The position numbers were made by a program, and so were the translations under genes. From positions 4,650,001 to 4,714,000 of the forward strand of contig NZ_CP060723.1 of NCBI RefSeq assembly GCF_014395225.1: a stretch of DNA of 64,000 bases, written 5' to 3'. This DNA comes from Pedobacter roseus (GTDB lineage: Bacteria > Bacteroidota > Bacteroidia > Sphingobacteriales > Sphingobacteriaceae). This document shows positions 55,513 to 63,696 of this stretch, piece after piece (position 1 is the stretch's first letter; each line of letters starts with the position of its first letter). Below the pieces are notes generated by a model. That model was given only the letters and a program-made list of their open reading frames with translations, did not search any database and was not told where the DNA came from.

Positions 55513-57591
55513 ATGAAAAAATTATTCATTATAGCTGTAATTTCCTTATTTGCTCAAGGTATTTCAGCACAAACCATAGATCGAAGCCATAAACCAAAAC
55601 CAGGGCCGGCACCCGTAATTACCATCGGCGATCCAGTTATTTATAAATTAGCCAATGGCATCACCGTTTTGGTGGTAGAAAACCACAAATTGCCAAAAAT
55701 ATCTGCCAGTTACAGCATTGATGCAGGTCCGATTACCGAAGGTGCCAAAGCAGGTGTGATAGGTTTAATGGGCGGTATGCTTAACGAAGGAACCGTCACT
55801 AAAACAAAAGCGCAGTTTGATGAAGCTGTAGATCAGTTGGGGGCCGATGTAAATGCAGGCGCAAGCGGTGGTTCGGTATCAGCTTTAACCCGTTACTTTC
55901 CACAAGCATTTGCTTTAATGGCCGAAAGTATCCGTAAGCCCGCTTTCCCGGCAGAATCTTTTGAGAAGCTAAAATCACAGACCATTACAGGTTTAAAATC
56001 AAGCGAAAAAAGCGCTAAAGCCATTTCTGCACGTGTGGTAAATGCTTTGGCCTATGGCAAAAACCATCCGATGGGAGAATTTGAAACCGAAGCTTCACTC
56101 AATGCCATTACTTTGGCCGATGTTAAAGCCGCTTATCAAAAATACATAACCCCATCAAGAGGCTATTTAACCTTTGTAGGCGATATAAAACCAGAAGCAG
56201 CAAAAGCTTTGGCAGAGAAGGCGTTTGGCGATTGGAAAGGAACCGCATTAACTCTACCAGTATTGGCTAAAGTTGCCAATCCAGCTAAAACAGAGGTTGA
56301 TGTTATCAATGTAAGCAATGCCGTTCAATCAGAAATTACAGTGATAAATCTAATCGACCTGCCAATGAGCAGCCCTGATTATTTCCCGGTTTTATTAGCG
56401 AACCAGATTTTAGGTGGCGGTTCTGAATCGAGATTGTTTGATAATCTTCGTGAGAAACATGGATTTACTTATGGCGCCTATTCCAGCACAGGTTCCGGCC
56501 GTTTCCAGTCTAAATTTTCGGCTAATGCTGCCGTTAGAAATGAGAAAGTTGACAGTGCAGTGGTAGAATTTTTAAGAGAGATTAACAACATCCGCACAAC
56601 AAAAGTTACTGCTGATGAACTACAGAATGCCAAAAACCTTTTCAATGGATCGTTTGCATTAGGCTTAGAAAACCCGGCACGTACTGCAGGTTTTGCCAGC
56701 AATATCTTAATCAACAATTTGCCAAAAGATTTTTATCGCACCTATTTGCAAAAGGTAAATGCAGTAACAACCGATGATATTTTAAGGGTAGCTAAAAAGT
56801 ATTACAACCATGATAATACCCGAGTTGTTATTGTAGGTAAAAGTGATGCATTTGCAGGTGGTTTAACCAAAGCTGGATTTAAAACACAGATTTTTGATAA
56901 TTATGCCAATCCGGTTAAAGCAGCAGAAGCAACTTCGGCAGCTACAGCAAGCCCAGCACAGATTATCAGTAACTACATTAAAGCTATTGGTGGAGAAGAA
57001 GCTATTAAAAAAATAACTTCTTTACAGCAAACCGGCGAGATGGAAGTACAGGGACAAAAACTGGCTGTTAACATTAAAAACATGGCCCCAAATTTAAGCA
57101 GCATGGAAATGATTGCGATGGGCCAAACTTTAGTAAAACAGGTTTATAATGGTAAAACTGGTTACTCGATACAGATGGGCCAAAAAGCCGAATTAACCGG
57201 CGATGACCTGGCTGAAAAGAAAGATGATAAAGGTTATGGCACTCAATTATACTACGCCACTGATGGAACTAAAATTGAATCGGCAGGAACAGCTAAAGTA
57301 GGAACAGCAGATGCATTTAAGCTGAATATAACTTCTCCTTCTGGTAAAAAGAAAACCGAATATTATGATACAAAATCAGGCCTACTTTTAAAAGAGGAAA
57401 GTACCAGTACAAAAGGTACTGTTGAAATGAGCCAATCAACAGAATATTCGAATTACAAAAAAGTTGGTGATGTATTGTTTCCTTTTACTTTAACACAATC
57501 TGTTTCCACCCCTCAGGGCTCGCAGGAGTTTTCGATCGTAATTAAAGACATTAAAGTTAATCCACCGCTAAAAGCTGAAGATTTTAATTAG
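55513..57591 (+). CDS. M16 peptidase-like subunit, zinc motif lost, extra C-terminal domain
   Basis: 692 residues with a signal peptide (ending FAQGISAQ). The position of HxxEH is degenerate (LMGGMLNEGTVT), so the chain is inactive, but it keeps the M16 fold including FDNLREKHGFTYGAYSSTGS with the R/Y motif that binds substrate in the active partner. Residues about 480-692 (ISNYIKAIGGEEAIKKITSL, DAFKLNITSPSGKKKTEYYD, SQSTEYSNYKKVGDVLFPF) form an extra domain like those of lipoprotein-sorting LolA-like folds. It should form a heterodimer with the upstream HFFEH chain. The terminator at 57614 closes the operon. Confidence 0.92.
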   Translation: MKKLFIIAVISLFAQGISAQTIDRSHKPKPGPAPVITIGDPVIYKLANGITVLVVENHKLPKISASYSIDAGPITEGAKAGVIGLMGGMLNEGTVTKTKAQFDEAVDQLGADVNAGASGGSVSALTRYFPQAFALMAESIRKPAFPAESFEKLKSQTITGLKSSEKSAKAISARVVNALAYGKNHPMGEFETEASLNAITLADVKAAYQKYITPSRGYLTFVGDIKPEAAKALAEKAFGDWKGTALTLPVLAKVANPAKTEVDVINVSNAVQSEITVINLIDLPMSSPDYFPVLLANQILGGGSESRLFDNLREKHGFTYGAYSSTGSGRFQSKFSANAAVRNEKVDSAVVEFLREINNIRTTKVTADELQNAKNLFNGSFALGLENPARTAGFASNILINNLPKDFYRTYLQKVNAVTTDDILRVAKKYYNHDNTRVVIVGKSDAFAGGLTKAGFKTQIFDNYANPVKAAEATSAATASPAQIISNYIKAIGGEEAIKKITSLQQTGEMEVQGQKLAVNIKNMAPNLSSMEMIAMGQTLVKQVYNGKTGYSIQMGQKAELTGDDLAEKKDDKGYGTQLYYATDGTKIESAGTAKVGTADAFKLNITSPSGKKKTEYYDTKSGLLLKEESTSTKGTVEMSQSTEYSNYKKVGDVLFPFTLTQSVSTPQGSQEFSIVIKDIKVNPPLKAEDFN

Positions 57592-57613
57592 AATTTAAAG
57601 ATAATTTAATAAG

Positions 57614-57660
57614 AAAGCCGTTCCGATGTAAAAATCGGGACGGCTTTTTTTATTTTTTTT
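57614..57660 (+). terminator. Terminator of the M16 operon, repeat-derived stem
   Basis: AAAGCCGTTCCGAT (57614-57627) pairs with ATCGGGACGGCTTT (57634-57647) with one wobble, followed by a T-rich tail to 57660. The inner part, CCGATGTAAAAATCGGGACGG, is nearly the same as the palindrome at 38532-38554, so this terminator probably belongs to a dispersed repeat family. Confidence 0.88.
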
Positions 57661-57796
57661 CTTTCTGAGGCAACCCATTTAAAAAAGCTTACGTATTGAC
57701 TAAAATTTTTATAAAAATTCAGCTTAACAATCAATAAAACAAAACAATTACGATGCTTTCTAAATAAACAATCATAAATCTTTAAAAAAACCAGAC

Positions 57797-57928
57797 ATGA
57801 CAGCCAAAAACCGTGTTATCGTAATTTTATTTACCGCTTTTCTGATCATGTTCTATATATCCGCTAAAAAAAAGACCCATTCAACACAAAATTCAACTAT
57901 TTCCTCCAAAATCCCACATAAAACTTAA
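57797..57928 (+). CDS. Small single-span membrane protein, 43 residues
   Basis: The short frame reads MTAKNRVIVILFTAFLIMFY, then ISAKKKTHSTQNSTISSKIPHKT. One membrane helix at about 7-22 is followed by a basic, Ser/Thr-rich tail. It starts a cluster of periplasmic redox genes on the same strand and is 40 bases upstream of the cytochrome c gene. No family is recognised. Coding is supported only by the helix pattern, position and the lack of another explanation for this gap. Confidence 0.45.
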   Translation: MTAKNRVIVILFTAFLIMFYISAKKKTHSTQNSTISSKIPHKT

Positions 57929-57968
57929 AAATCAATTAAATGTCTACCCCAATCTATTAACATTATTT

Positions 57969-58322
57969 ATGAAAAACCAAGTTTCAATTATTTTACTGGC
58001 TGTATTTGTCACATTATCCTTTGCCTGCTCTAAAAAACAGGCCGAAGAAATAAAACCTGCCGGACCAACTGCTGTAACCACCGCAAATGTAACCTACGCT
58101 AATTTCGCTGGTGCGCTGTTTCAAACCAAATGTGCCAACTGCCATGGGCCAAATGGGGCACTTAAAACAATCTGGTTATTTAATGGCATTGCTTCCATTA
58201 AAAGTGATGCCCGTGTAGCCAATAGCGTACTGGTTACCAAAACAATGCCCAAAGGAGGTACCCTAACCGTTAGCGAAAGAGAACTCTTGCAAGCTTGGTT
58301 TGATAAGGGCATGCCAGAATAA
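57969..58322 (+). CDS. Monoheme cytochrome c lipoprotein
   Basis: 117 residues with a lipoprotein signal (MKNQVSIILLAVFVTLSFACSKK, Cys20). The heme site is CANCHG in FQTKCANCHGPNG, with Met in VTKTMPKGGTL as the likely sixth ligand. The end LLQAWFDKGMPE is typical of small cytochromes c. It is anchored in the periplasmic face or outer membrane and transfers electrons. It belongs to a four-gene set with YceI, a DUF5777 barrel and a Rieske protein; the set order recurs in Bacteroidota. It ends 52 bases before the YceI gene. Confidence 0.9.
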   Translation: MKNQVSIILLAVFVTLSFACSKKQAEEIKPAGPTAVTTANVTYANFAGALFQTKCANCHGPNGALKTIWLFNGIASIKSDARVANSVLVTKTMPKGGTLTVSERELLQAWFDKGMPE

Positions 58323-58374
58323 TCTCCAAAAAAAATTAACGCACGGTTTTATTAAGAACTTAAATACATTACAG

Positions 58375-58917
58375 ATGCAAAAATTATTTTTCACATTAAC
58401 AGCCCTCTTTTTATGCACGGGCATAAAGGCACAGATATGGGTAAGCAAAAGCGTTAATTCTTCATTTTTTTCTACCACACCGATAGAAGATATCGATGCG
58501 CAGAGCAAAACAGGTGCTTCGGCCATTAATACCAAAACCAATGATATTATTTTCAAAATCAATAATACTTCTTTTCAGTTTAAGAAAAAGCTGATGCAGG
58601 AGCACTTTAATGAAAATTATATCGAAAGTGATAAATTCCCCACCTCTGATTTTAAAGGGAAAATTGTAGAACAGATTGATTTTTCCAAACCAGGCACCTA
58701 CCCCATCACGGTAAAAGGAAATCTTCAGATCCACGGAGTAACCAAAGAATATACTGCAAAAGGATCGCTGGTTATTACCGGTGATGACGCGAAAGCAAGT
58801 TCGACTTTTAATGTAAAACTGGCAGATCATGATATCAAAATTCCAACCATCGTTTTTAAACAGATCGCGGAAACCGTACAGGTAAAAATGACAGCTATTT
58901 ATCAACCTAAAAAATAA
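58375..58917 (+). CDS. YceI family periplasmic protein
   Basis: 180 residues from ATG 58375, with signal MQKLFFTLTALFLCTGIKAQ; an earlier in-frame start lies inside the cytochrome gene and hides the signal. The lipocalin-like YceI features are FSTTPIEDIDAQSKTGASAI, QEHFNENYIESDKFPTSDFK and NLQIHGVTKEYTAKGSLVIT. YceI proteins bind isoprenoid quinones or similar lipids in the periplasm. Position in the cytochrome c-YceI-DUF5777-Rieske set suggests a role in quinol-linked redox chemistry. It is six bases ahead of the DUF5777 gene. Confidence 0.9.
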   Translation: MQKLFFTLTALFLCTGIKAQIWVSKSVNSSFFSTTPIEDIDAQSKTGASAINTKTNDIIFKINNTSFQFKKKLMQEHFNENYIESDKFPTSDFKGKIVEQIDFSKPGTYPITVKGNLQIHGVTKEYTAKGSLVITGDDAKASSTFNVKLADHDIKIPTIVFKQIAETVQVKMTAIYQPKK

Positions 58918-58923
58918 ATTCTT

Positions 58924-59871
58924 ATGAAATATCATCTAAAATCTCTTTTATACTTAGCTGTCATCTGCCTGCCTTCTTTAGCTTTTGCTCAGGACTCGCT
59001 TGAAAAAGCTTTAGAAATGCCTATCGAAAAAAAGAATGTTCAGGCTACTTTTAAGGCAACTAAACTGATCAATATCCAAACCAATGAAACCATTTATAAA
59101 AATGAATTCGATTTCAGAGTAGATCACCGTTTTGGCGATATTGCCGGAAATAGCGGCGGGATTAAAAACTTTTTCGGATTGGACCAATCGACAGATATCC
59201 GCATCGGGTTCGAATATGGTATCAGTGATAAACTTTCGGTAGGTTTGGCCAGGGCAAAAGGAGCCGGAGTAGTTACGCAGCTTTATGAAGGGAATTTAAA
59301 ATACCGCTTGCTGGAACAGACTTCCGATGATAAAATACCAGTAGCTGTAACTTTATTCGGAAGTACAACCGTTTCTGCCGTAAAAGCCTCAACCGATCCA
59401 ACTGCAGCAAATGCCTACAGCGATTTTCAAGACCGTTTAACTTATGTGGTGCAGGCTGTTATTGCCCGCAAATTCAATTCAAACTTTTCGGTATTACTGA
59501 TGCCATCTTATGTACACCGAAATTTTACTGTTTTTGGCGATCAGAACGATATGCTTGCCATATCGGTTGGTGGTCGTATCAAAATTACCAAACGCATGGC
59601 TTTTGTGGCCGATTATACCATTCCTTTCAGGGATAAAAATAAAGAAGCTTATCTGGAAAGCACATTGGGAACGCAATATTACAAAACGCTTGGTGCCGGA
59701 CTGGAATTTGAAACAGGCGGTCATATTTTTCACCTGAACTTTACCAACGCAACCGCAATACAGGAATCGCAGTTTATTACCGATACCAATACTTCATGGC
59801 TTAAAGGACAATACCGTTGGGGATTTAGTATTGCCAGGAGGTTTTCTTTCGATAAGAAAAAAGCAAAGTAG
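58924..59871 (+). CDS. DUF5777 beta-barrel protein
   Basis: 315 residues with a signal peptide (ending SLAFAQD). The sequence starts with VQATFKATKLINIQTNETIY and FDFRVDHRFGDIAGNSGG, then GLDQSTDIRIGFEYGISDKL, and ends with alternating strands (WLKGQYRWGFSIARRFSF) as expected of an outer membrane barrel. This matches the DUF5777 family, which is found next to cytochrome c, YceI and Rieske genes in Bacteroidota. Its role may be transport of electrons or a substrate across the outer membrane; this is inference. Confidence 0.82.
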   Translation: MKYHLKSLLYLAVICLPSLAFAQDSLEKALEMPIEKKNVQATFKATKLINIQTNETIYKNEFDFRVDHRFGDIAGNSGGIKNFFGLDQSTDIRIGFEYGISDKLSVGLARAKGAGVVTQLYEGNLKYRLLEQTSDDKIPVAVTLFGSTTVSAVKASTDPTAANAYSDFQDRLTYVVQAVIARKFNSNFSVLLMPSYVHRNFTVFGDQNDMLAISVGGRIKITKRMAFVADYTIPFRDKNKEAYLESTLGTQYYKTLGAGLEFETGGHIFHLNFTNATAIQESQFITDTNTSWLKGQYRWGFSIARRFSFDKKKAK

Positions 59872-59907
59872 TTCAAAATCAACCAGTAATAAACCAACAA
59901 AACAATT

Positions 59908-60360
59908 ATGGAACGTAATGAATTTATCAAATCTTTGGGCCTGGGCGTAGCCCTGGTATGTACAGGAGCCTGTTTTTCGGCCTGTGGTAAAAAAAGTGAT
60001 TCACCAGAACCCGGTAATCCAACTGGAGGTGGTGCTCCTTCCGGTACCACAGCAAGTGTAGATTTAAGCACGCAGCTACTGGCCATTGGTTCATCTGCTG
60101 TGGTAAACGGGATTTTATTTATACGAACCGCGGCGGGCAATACAGTCACTTCATTTGCGGCTACGCAGGCCATCTGCCCTCATCAGGGTGGTGCTTTGAG
60201 TTTTATCCAGGCAAGTAATTACATTCAATGTGCTTTACATAGCTCGAGATATACCACTTCGGGAAGTATTTTGGCACAACCAAATGATGGTGGTACTACA
60301 AGTGCACTAAAGGTTTATCCACTTACCGTTTCAGGAAATACGTTGACCGCAACGGCTTAA
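59908..60360 (+). CDS. Rieske [2Fe-2S] lipoprotein
   Basis: 150 residues with a lipoprotein-type signal (LVCTGACFSACGKK). The cluster ligands are in AICPHQGGAL (Cys, His) and IQCALHSSRY (Cys, His), the CxH..CxxH Rieske pattern, in a small C-terminal Rieske domain (about 45-150). It is the last gene of the cytochrome c-YceI-DUF5777 set and is followed by a terminator. Alone it is not a bc1 subunit: no cytochrome b is encoded nearby. It probably moves electrons within the periplasm. Confidence 0.92.
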   Translation: MERNEFIKSLGLGVALVCTGACFSACGKKSDSPEPGNPTGGGAPSGTTASVDLSTQLLAIGSSAVVNGILFIRTAAGNTVTSFAATQAICPHQGGALSFIQASNYIQCALHSSRYTTSGSILAQPNDGGTTSALKVYPLTVSGNTLTATA

Positions 60361-60378
60361 TTTTTGTTTTTAAGGGTT

Positions 60379-60411
60379 AAAGCAGTATCGTAACGGGTAC
60401 TGCTTTTTTTT
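60379..60411 (+). terminator. Terminator of the redox operon
   Basis: AAAGCAGTA (60379-60387) pairs with TACTGCTTT (60398-60406) around a 10-base loop, followed by Ts to 60411. It is 19 bases past the Rieske stop and faces the convergent ABC permease gene. Confidence 0.85.
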
Positions 60412-60423
60412 ATAGAAAAATTT

Positions 60424-61566
60424 TTAGACCGTTACATTCTGGCCCTTTACATCAAAGGCATCACGTAAGCCAATGGCAAGCACATTAAAAGCGTAAACGG
60501 TAAGCATAATGGCCAATCCGGGCAATATAGCGAGGTAAGCGGCATCCATAATGATATACCCATAATGTTCCTTGATCATGCTGCCCCAGCTTGGCATTGG
60601 AGGTTGAGCGCCAAAACCCAAAAAGCTTAGTCCTGTTTCCAGTAATATGGCTGAGGCAAAATTAGAAGAAGCAACCACTAAAATAGGCCCGGCAATATTT
60701 GGAAGTATATGTTTAATAATGGTTCGGCTGGTGCTAAAACCTAAGGCCCTTGCTGCCTCAACAAATTCTACCTCTTTTAATGCCATCACCTGTCCGCGTA
60801 CCAATCTGGCTACATCTACCCAGGTTGATAGGCCAACTGCGATAAATATTTGCCAGAAACCTTTCCCTAATGCAAATGAGATGGCAATAACCAGTAAAAG
60901 TGATGGCAACGACCAAACCACGTTCATAAACCAGCTGATGGCGGCATCTACCCTGCCGCCAAAATAACCCGCAATGGCGCCTAAACTCACTCCAATAAAA
61001 AGAGAAATGAGTACAGCCATTAAACCTACCGACAGTGATACGCGGATACCCAAAATTAAACGGCTTAATAAATCACGCCCGTAAATATCGGTTCCCAAAA
61101 TATAGGTACGTTTATAGATGTTATATTTTTCGAAGAGCGCTTGTGGTGTCCCTATTTTTGATGGTAAAACACAACTTGGACATAAATCTTTCAGTTCATA
61201 CCTGGTTTCTTTGGCTTTTTCATCCTCGCCAATATATTCCTGTACAAAAACATCTTTATCTTTTATCTTGTAAGAACTAATCGGTATACTTTTAAAAGTT
61301 GGTGTTTGCCCATTTAACATTCTTTCGAAAAAATTAACTTTTTCTACTTTTGGATTCCGGCTGATAATCAAAAATGTAAAGGTGCTGCCAGGTTTCTTTT
61401 TGTTTAACTGAAGTGTTTGAACATTAGCATTGGGCGAATGATCGGGCATAATTAAATACCCCAAAACACCCATCAACATTAACACCAGGATAAAAATCAG
61501 CCCGCCGAATGCGAGTTTATTCCGCTTAAACTTTAACCATACTTTTTTCGATGGGCTATTATCCAT
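60424..61566 (-). CDS. ABC transporter permease, OppC/DppC type
   Basis: 380 residues. The first helix (about 15-37) is followed by a long periplasmic stretch (about 40-165) and then five helices. The inner loop EAA motif reads VEAARALGFSTSRTIIKHIL and the family TDIYGRDLLSRLILGIRVSL segment is present. OppC-type permeases have about 300 residues; the longer periplasmic part here is typical of Bacteroidota members. No ATPase, OppB or binding protein is in the window. Its ATG overlaps the glycosyltransferase stop by one base (TAATG), indicating coupling to an unrelated gene. Confidence 0.9.
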   Translation of the reverse strand: MDNSPSKKVWLKFKRNKLAFGGLIFILVLMLMGVLGYLIMPDHSPNANVQTLQLNKKKPGSTFTFLIISRNPKVEKVNFFERMLNGQTPTFKSIPISSYKIKDKDVFVQEYIGEDEKAKETRYELKDLCPSCVLPSKIGTPQALFEKYNIYKRTYILGTDIYGRDLLSRLILGIRVSLSVGLMAVLISLFIGVSLGAIAGYFGGRVDAAISWFMNVVWSLPSLLLVIAISFALGKGFWQIFIAVGLSTWVDVARLVRGQVMALKEVEFVEAARALGFSTSRTIIKHILPNIAGPILVVASSNFASAILLETGLSFLGFGAQPPMPSWGSMIKEHYGYIIMDAAYLAILPGLAIMLTVYAFNVLAIGLRDAFDVKGQNVTV

Positions 61567-62702
61567 TATCTAACCATTCTGCCTTTCCAATTGTATTTTC
61601 CACTGTTTCCGGCAATGCCGATGTAAACGATATAGATGATATGCAGCACATTTAAAACAGGGATTAAAATAAGTAAACTACGTCTTTTGGCAAAGCCGGT
61701 TACATCCCATAAAAATAAGGTTTCTAAAAGCATTTTAACCAACAATTGATAAAACATAACAGTTAAAAAGCCTGGGATAAACAGTCCGGTAATAAAGTTT
61801 GACAATATGCTGAGATTGAAAATCCAGATGAGTACACCCAAAACAATAATGGCCTTATTTTTATAACGGGTACTCTTCGAGGCCCAACGCTTGCGCTGCT
61901 GAATAAATGAACTCAGGGTCTCTTTCGCATGGGTATATACAATGGCCTCCCTATTCTTTAAAAATCCTATTTTATCAGGGTATTTTGCCGCAATTTTATG
62001 CAATAATAACTCATCATCGCCCGATGCCAGATCATCAATACCCTGAAAACCGCCAACTTCATAAAAAGTGGCCTTTTCATAAGCCAGGTTTGCACCGTTA
62101 CAGGTTGATGGTTGTTTATTCCCAATGGTAGAAGCACCCAAACCGATCAGGTACAGAAACTCTAAAGATTGCAAACGTTCAAAAAAACTTTTTTCCTGAA
62201 AATAAGCTACCGGAGAAGAAATCATTTTATAGTTTTTCTCTTCATACAAATTTACAATAGTAGCTAACCAGTCAGGTCCCATCCTGCAATCGGCATCAGT
62301 GGTGATGATCAGGTCGCCAGTACAGGTTCCAATAGCGGTTTGTATAGCCTTTTTCTTATAAGAATTTAATGCCCGATCTTCATTCAGCTTGATCAGTTTA
62401 ACATTCCGGTCTGCATAACTGAGCACAATCTCAGCCGTACGGTCGGTAGAATGATCATCAATAATAATGATCTCCGTTAAAGCTTCAGGGTATTGTTGAG
62501 CAATCAGATCGTCAATCGTTTTATTGATATTGGCCTCTTCATCCCGTGCAGCAACAATAATAGAAACTCTGGTGTGTGGATCTGATTTTTGTGAAGTAAA
62601 ATAAACCAATCTATGCCATCCTCTGATAAAATTGAGGACCAGAACGCCATAGATTAAGGTTAAAGCAGCAGATAATAGACTAATTAGATTTAGAATTTCC
62701 AA
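61566..62702 (-). CDS. Glycosyltransferase family 2, membrane-bound
   Basis: 378 residues. The GT-A domain shows VSIIVAARDEEANINKTIDD, IIIIDDHSTDRT, the metal-binding ITTDADCRMGP (DAD) and GDDELLLHKI with QQRKRWASKST, a QxxRW motif of processive enzymes. Helices at about 5-25 and a C-terminal cluster after 285 make it membrane-bound. It probably transfers sugars to a lipid or surface glycan. It overlaps the flippase-like gene by 23 bases upstream, which suggests coupled synthesis and translocation of a lipid-linked product. Confidence 0.92.
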   Translation of the reverse strand: MEILNLISLLSAALTLIYGVLVLNFIRGWHRLVYFTSQKSDPHTRVSIIVAARDEEANINKTIDDLIAQQYPEALTEIIIIDDHSTDRTAEIVLSYADRNVKLIKLNEDRALNSYKKKAIQTAIGTCTGDLIITTDADCRMGPDWLATIVNLYEEKNYKMISSPVAYFQEKSFFERLQSLEFLYLIGLGASTIGNKQPSTCNGANLAYEKATFYEVGGFQGIDDLASGDDELLLHKIAAKYPDKIGFLKNREAIVYTHAKETLSSFIQQRKRWASKSTRYKNKAIIVLGVLIWIFNLSILSNFITGLFIPGFLTVMFYQLLVKMLLETLFLWDVTGFAKRRSLLILIPVLNVLHIIYIVYIGIAGNSGKYNWKGRMVR

Positions 62703-63656
62703 AAAAATTGAGTTTAAAAACGAAATAAGTGCCTAAGATAGCAGGAATTATGATATTTATAAGCCAAATACTGGCAGTACATGCAATAACAGCCACATGT
62801 TGGTCGGTTACATGTTTGAATAATTCAACAGCGGTAACGCTCCTGATCCCTACATCGAAAAGATCCAATGAAGGCAATGCCGATTGCACCAAAAAGAGCA
62901 AACAGGTCATCATCACAATATCTGCATAATGCAAACCGGGTACCAGCCATACAAACAGAATAAAATATTGTGAACTGAAAACCAGGTACCGTGCGAAACA
63001 ATAAGTAATGATTTTAAAAAGTTCCCTTTTTCTGTATCTGGCTAAAATGCCATAAAACTTTTTATACTTCCGGGTGAATTTAAAGGATAACAAAATCCCG
63101 TTCAGCCACCGGATGTTGAAGTAGAAAATCAGAAAAAACAGACAAAAAATTACTGCGAAAAATACTAAAGCTATAAACAGTACCCGGTCGATCGGGATAA
63201 AGCGATACACAAAAAAACAGGCTGCAATGGCTCCAAAAACGTTGGTTAGCACCAATTGCCCAATACTACCGACACTCATGGCTACTATGCCAACTATCCT
63301 TCTTTTAGGCGAAAGGAAAAATACCCTGCCTCCATACTCTCCAAGCCTGTTGGGTGTAAAAATAGCGAGCGTTAAGCCACAAAAAACCGATTCGATGGCA
63401 CGGTAAAAGCTGATGGGCTCGATCTGGCTCATCAAATATTTCCATTTGCCAGCCTCTAAAAACCAGTTCACCAACATCAAGAGTACGACGATGCCAATTA
63501 CAGTAATAATTTCTGCCTGGGGATATCTTTTAACAGGGTACTAAAATCGCGGAGGTTTCTGTTGGCAACGAGTTTATGGTAAATAAACCAAAAGGCAAAT
63601 ACTACAATTGCAGCTTTAATGAAAAGTGATAATATTTTTTTGTGCTTGCCTGTCAA
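62680..63656 (-). pseudogene. Flippase-like (AglD/LPG synthase fold) membrane protein, frameshifted
   Basis: Two frames together make one protein of the UPF0104/AglD type. The 5' part reads HKKILSLFIKAAIVVFAFWF and ends ...LLKDIPRQKLLL at a TAA (63500-63498). The other frame continues without a break as VIGIVVLLMLVNWFLEAGKW from about the same point and runs 266 residues to 62680, with IFTPNRLGEYGGRVFFLSP as family signature. The loss of one G (CTG-GTA becoming CTGTA) explains the break. A TTG at 63656 is a plausible start because the earlier ATG lies inside ruvC on the other strand. It is either a recent pseudogene, a sequencing error, or a recoded gene. Confidence 0.75.
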
Positions 63657-63696
63657 GTTTATCTTTTTTTTTGCAAATATGCTTAATATTGCTGTA

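Noticed and set aside
55513..57591. Second M16 gene as a pseudogene because HxxEH is missing
   Set aside because: Inactive partner chains without the zinc motif are normal in M16B pairs, and the frame is intact with the substrate-binding R/Y motif.
59908..60360. Rieske protein as part of a bc1 complex
   Set aside because: No cytochrome b or c1 gene is nearby, and the window encodes alternative complex III for quinol oxidation.
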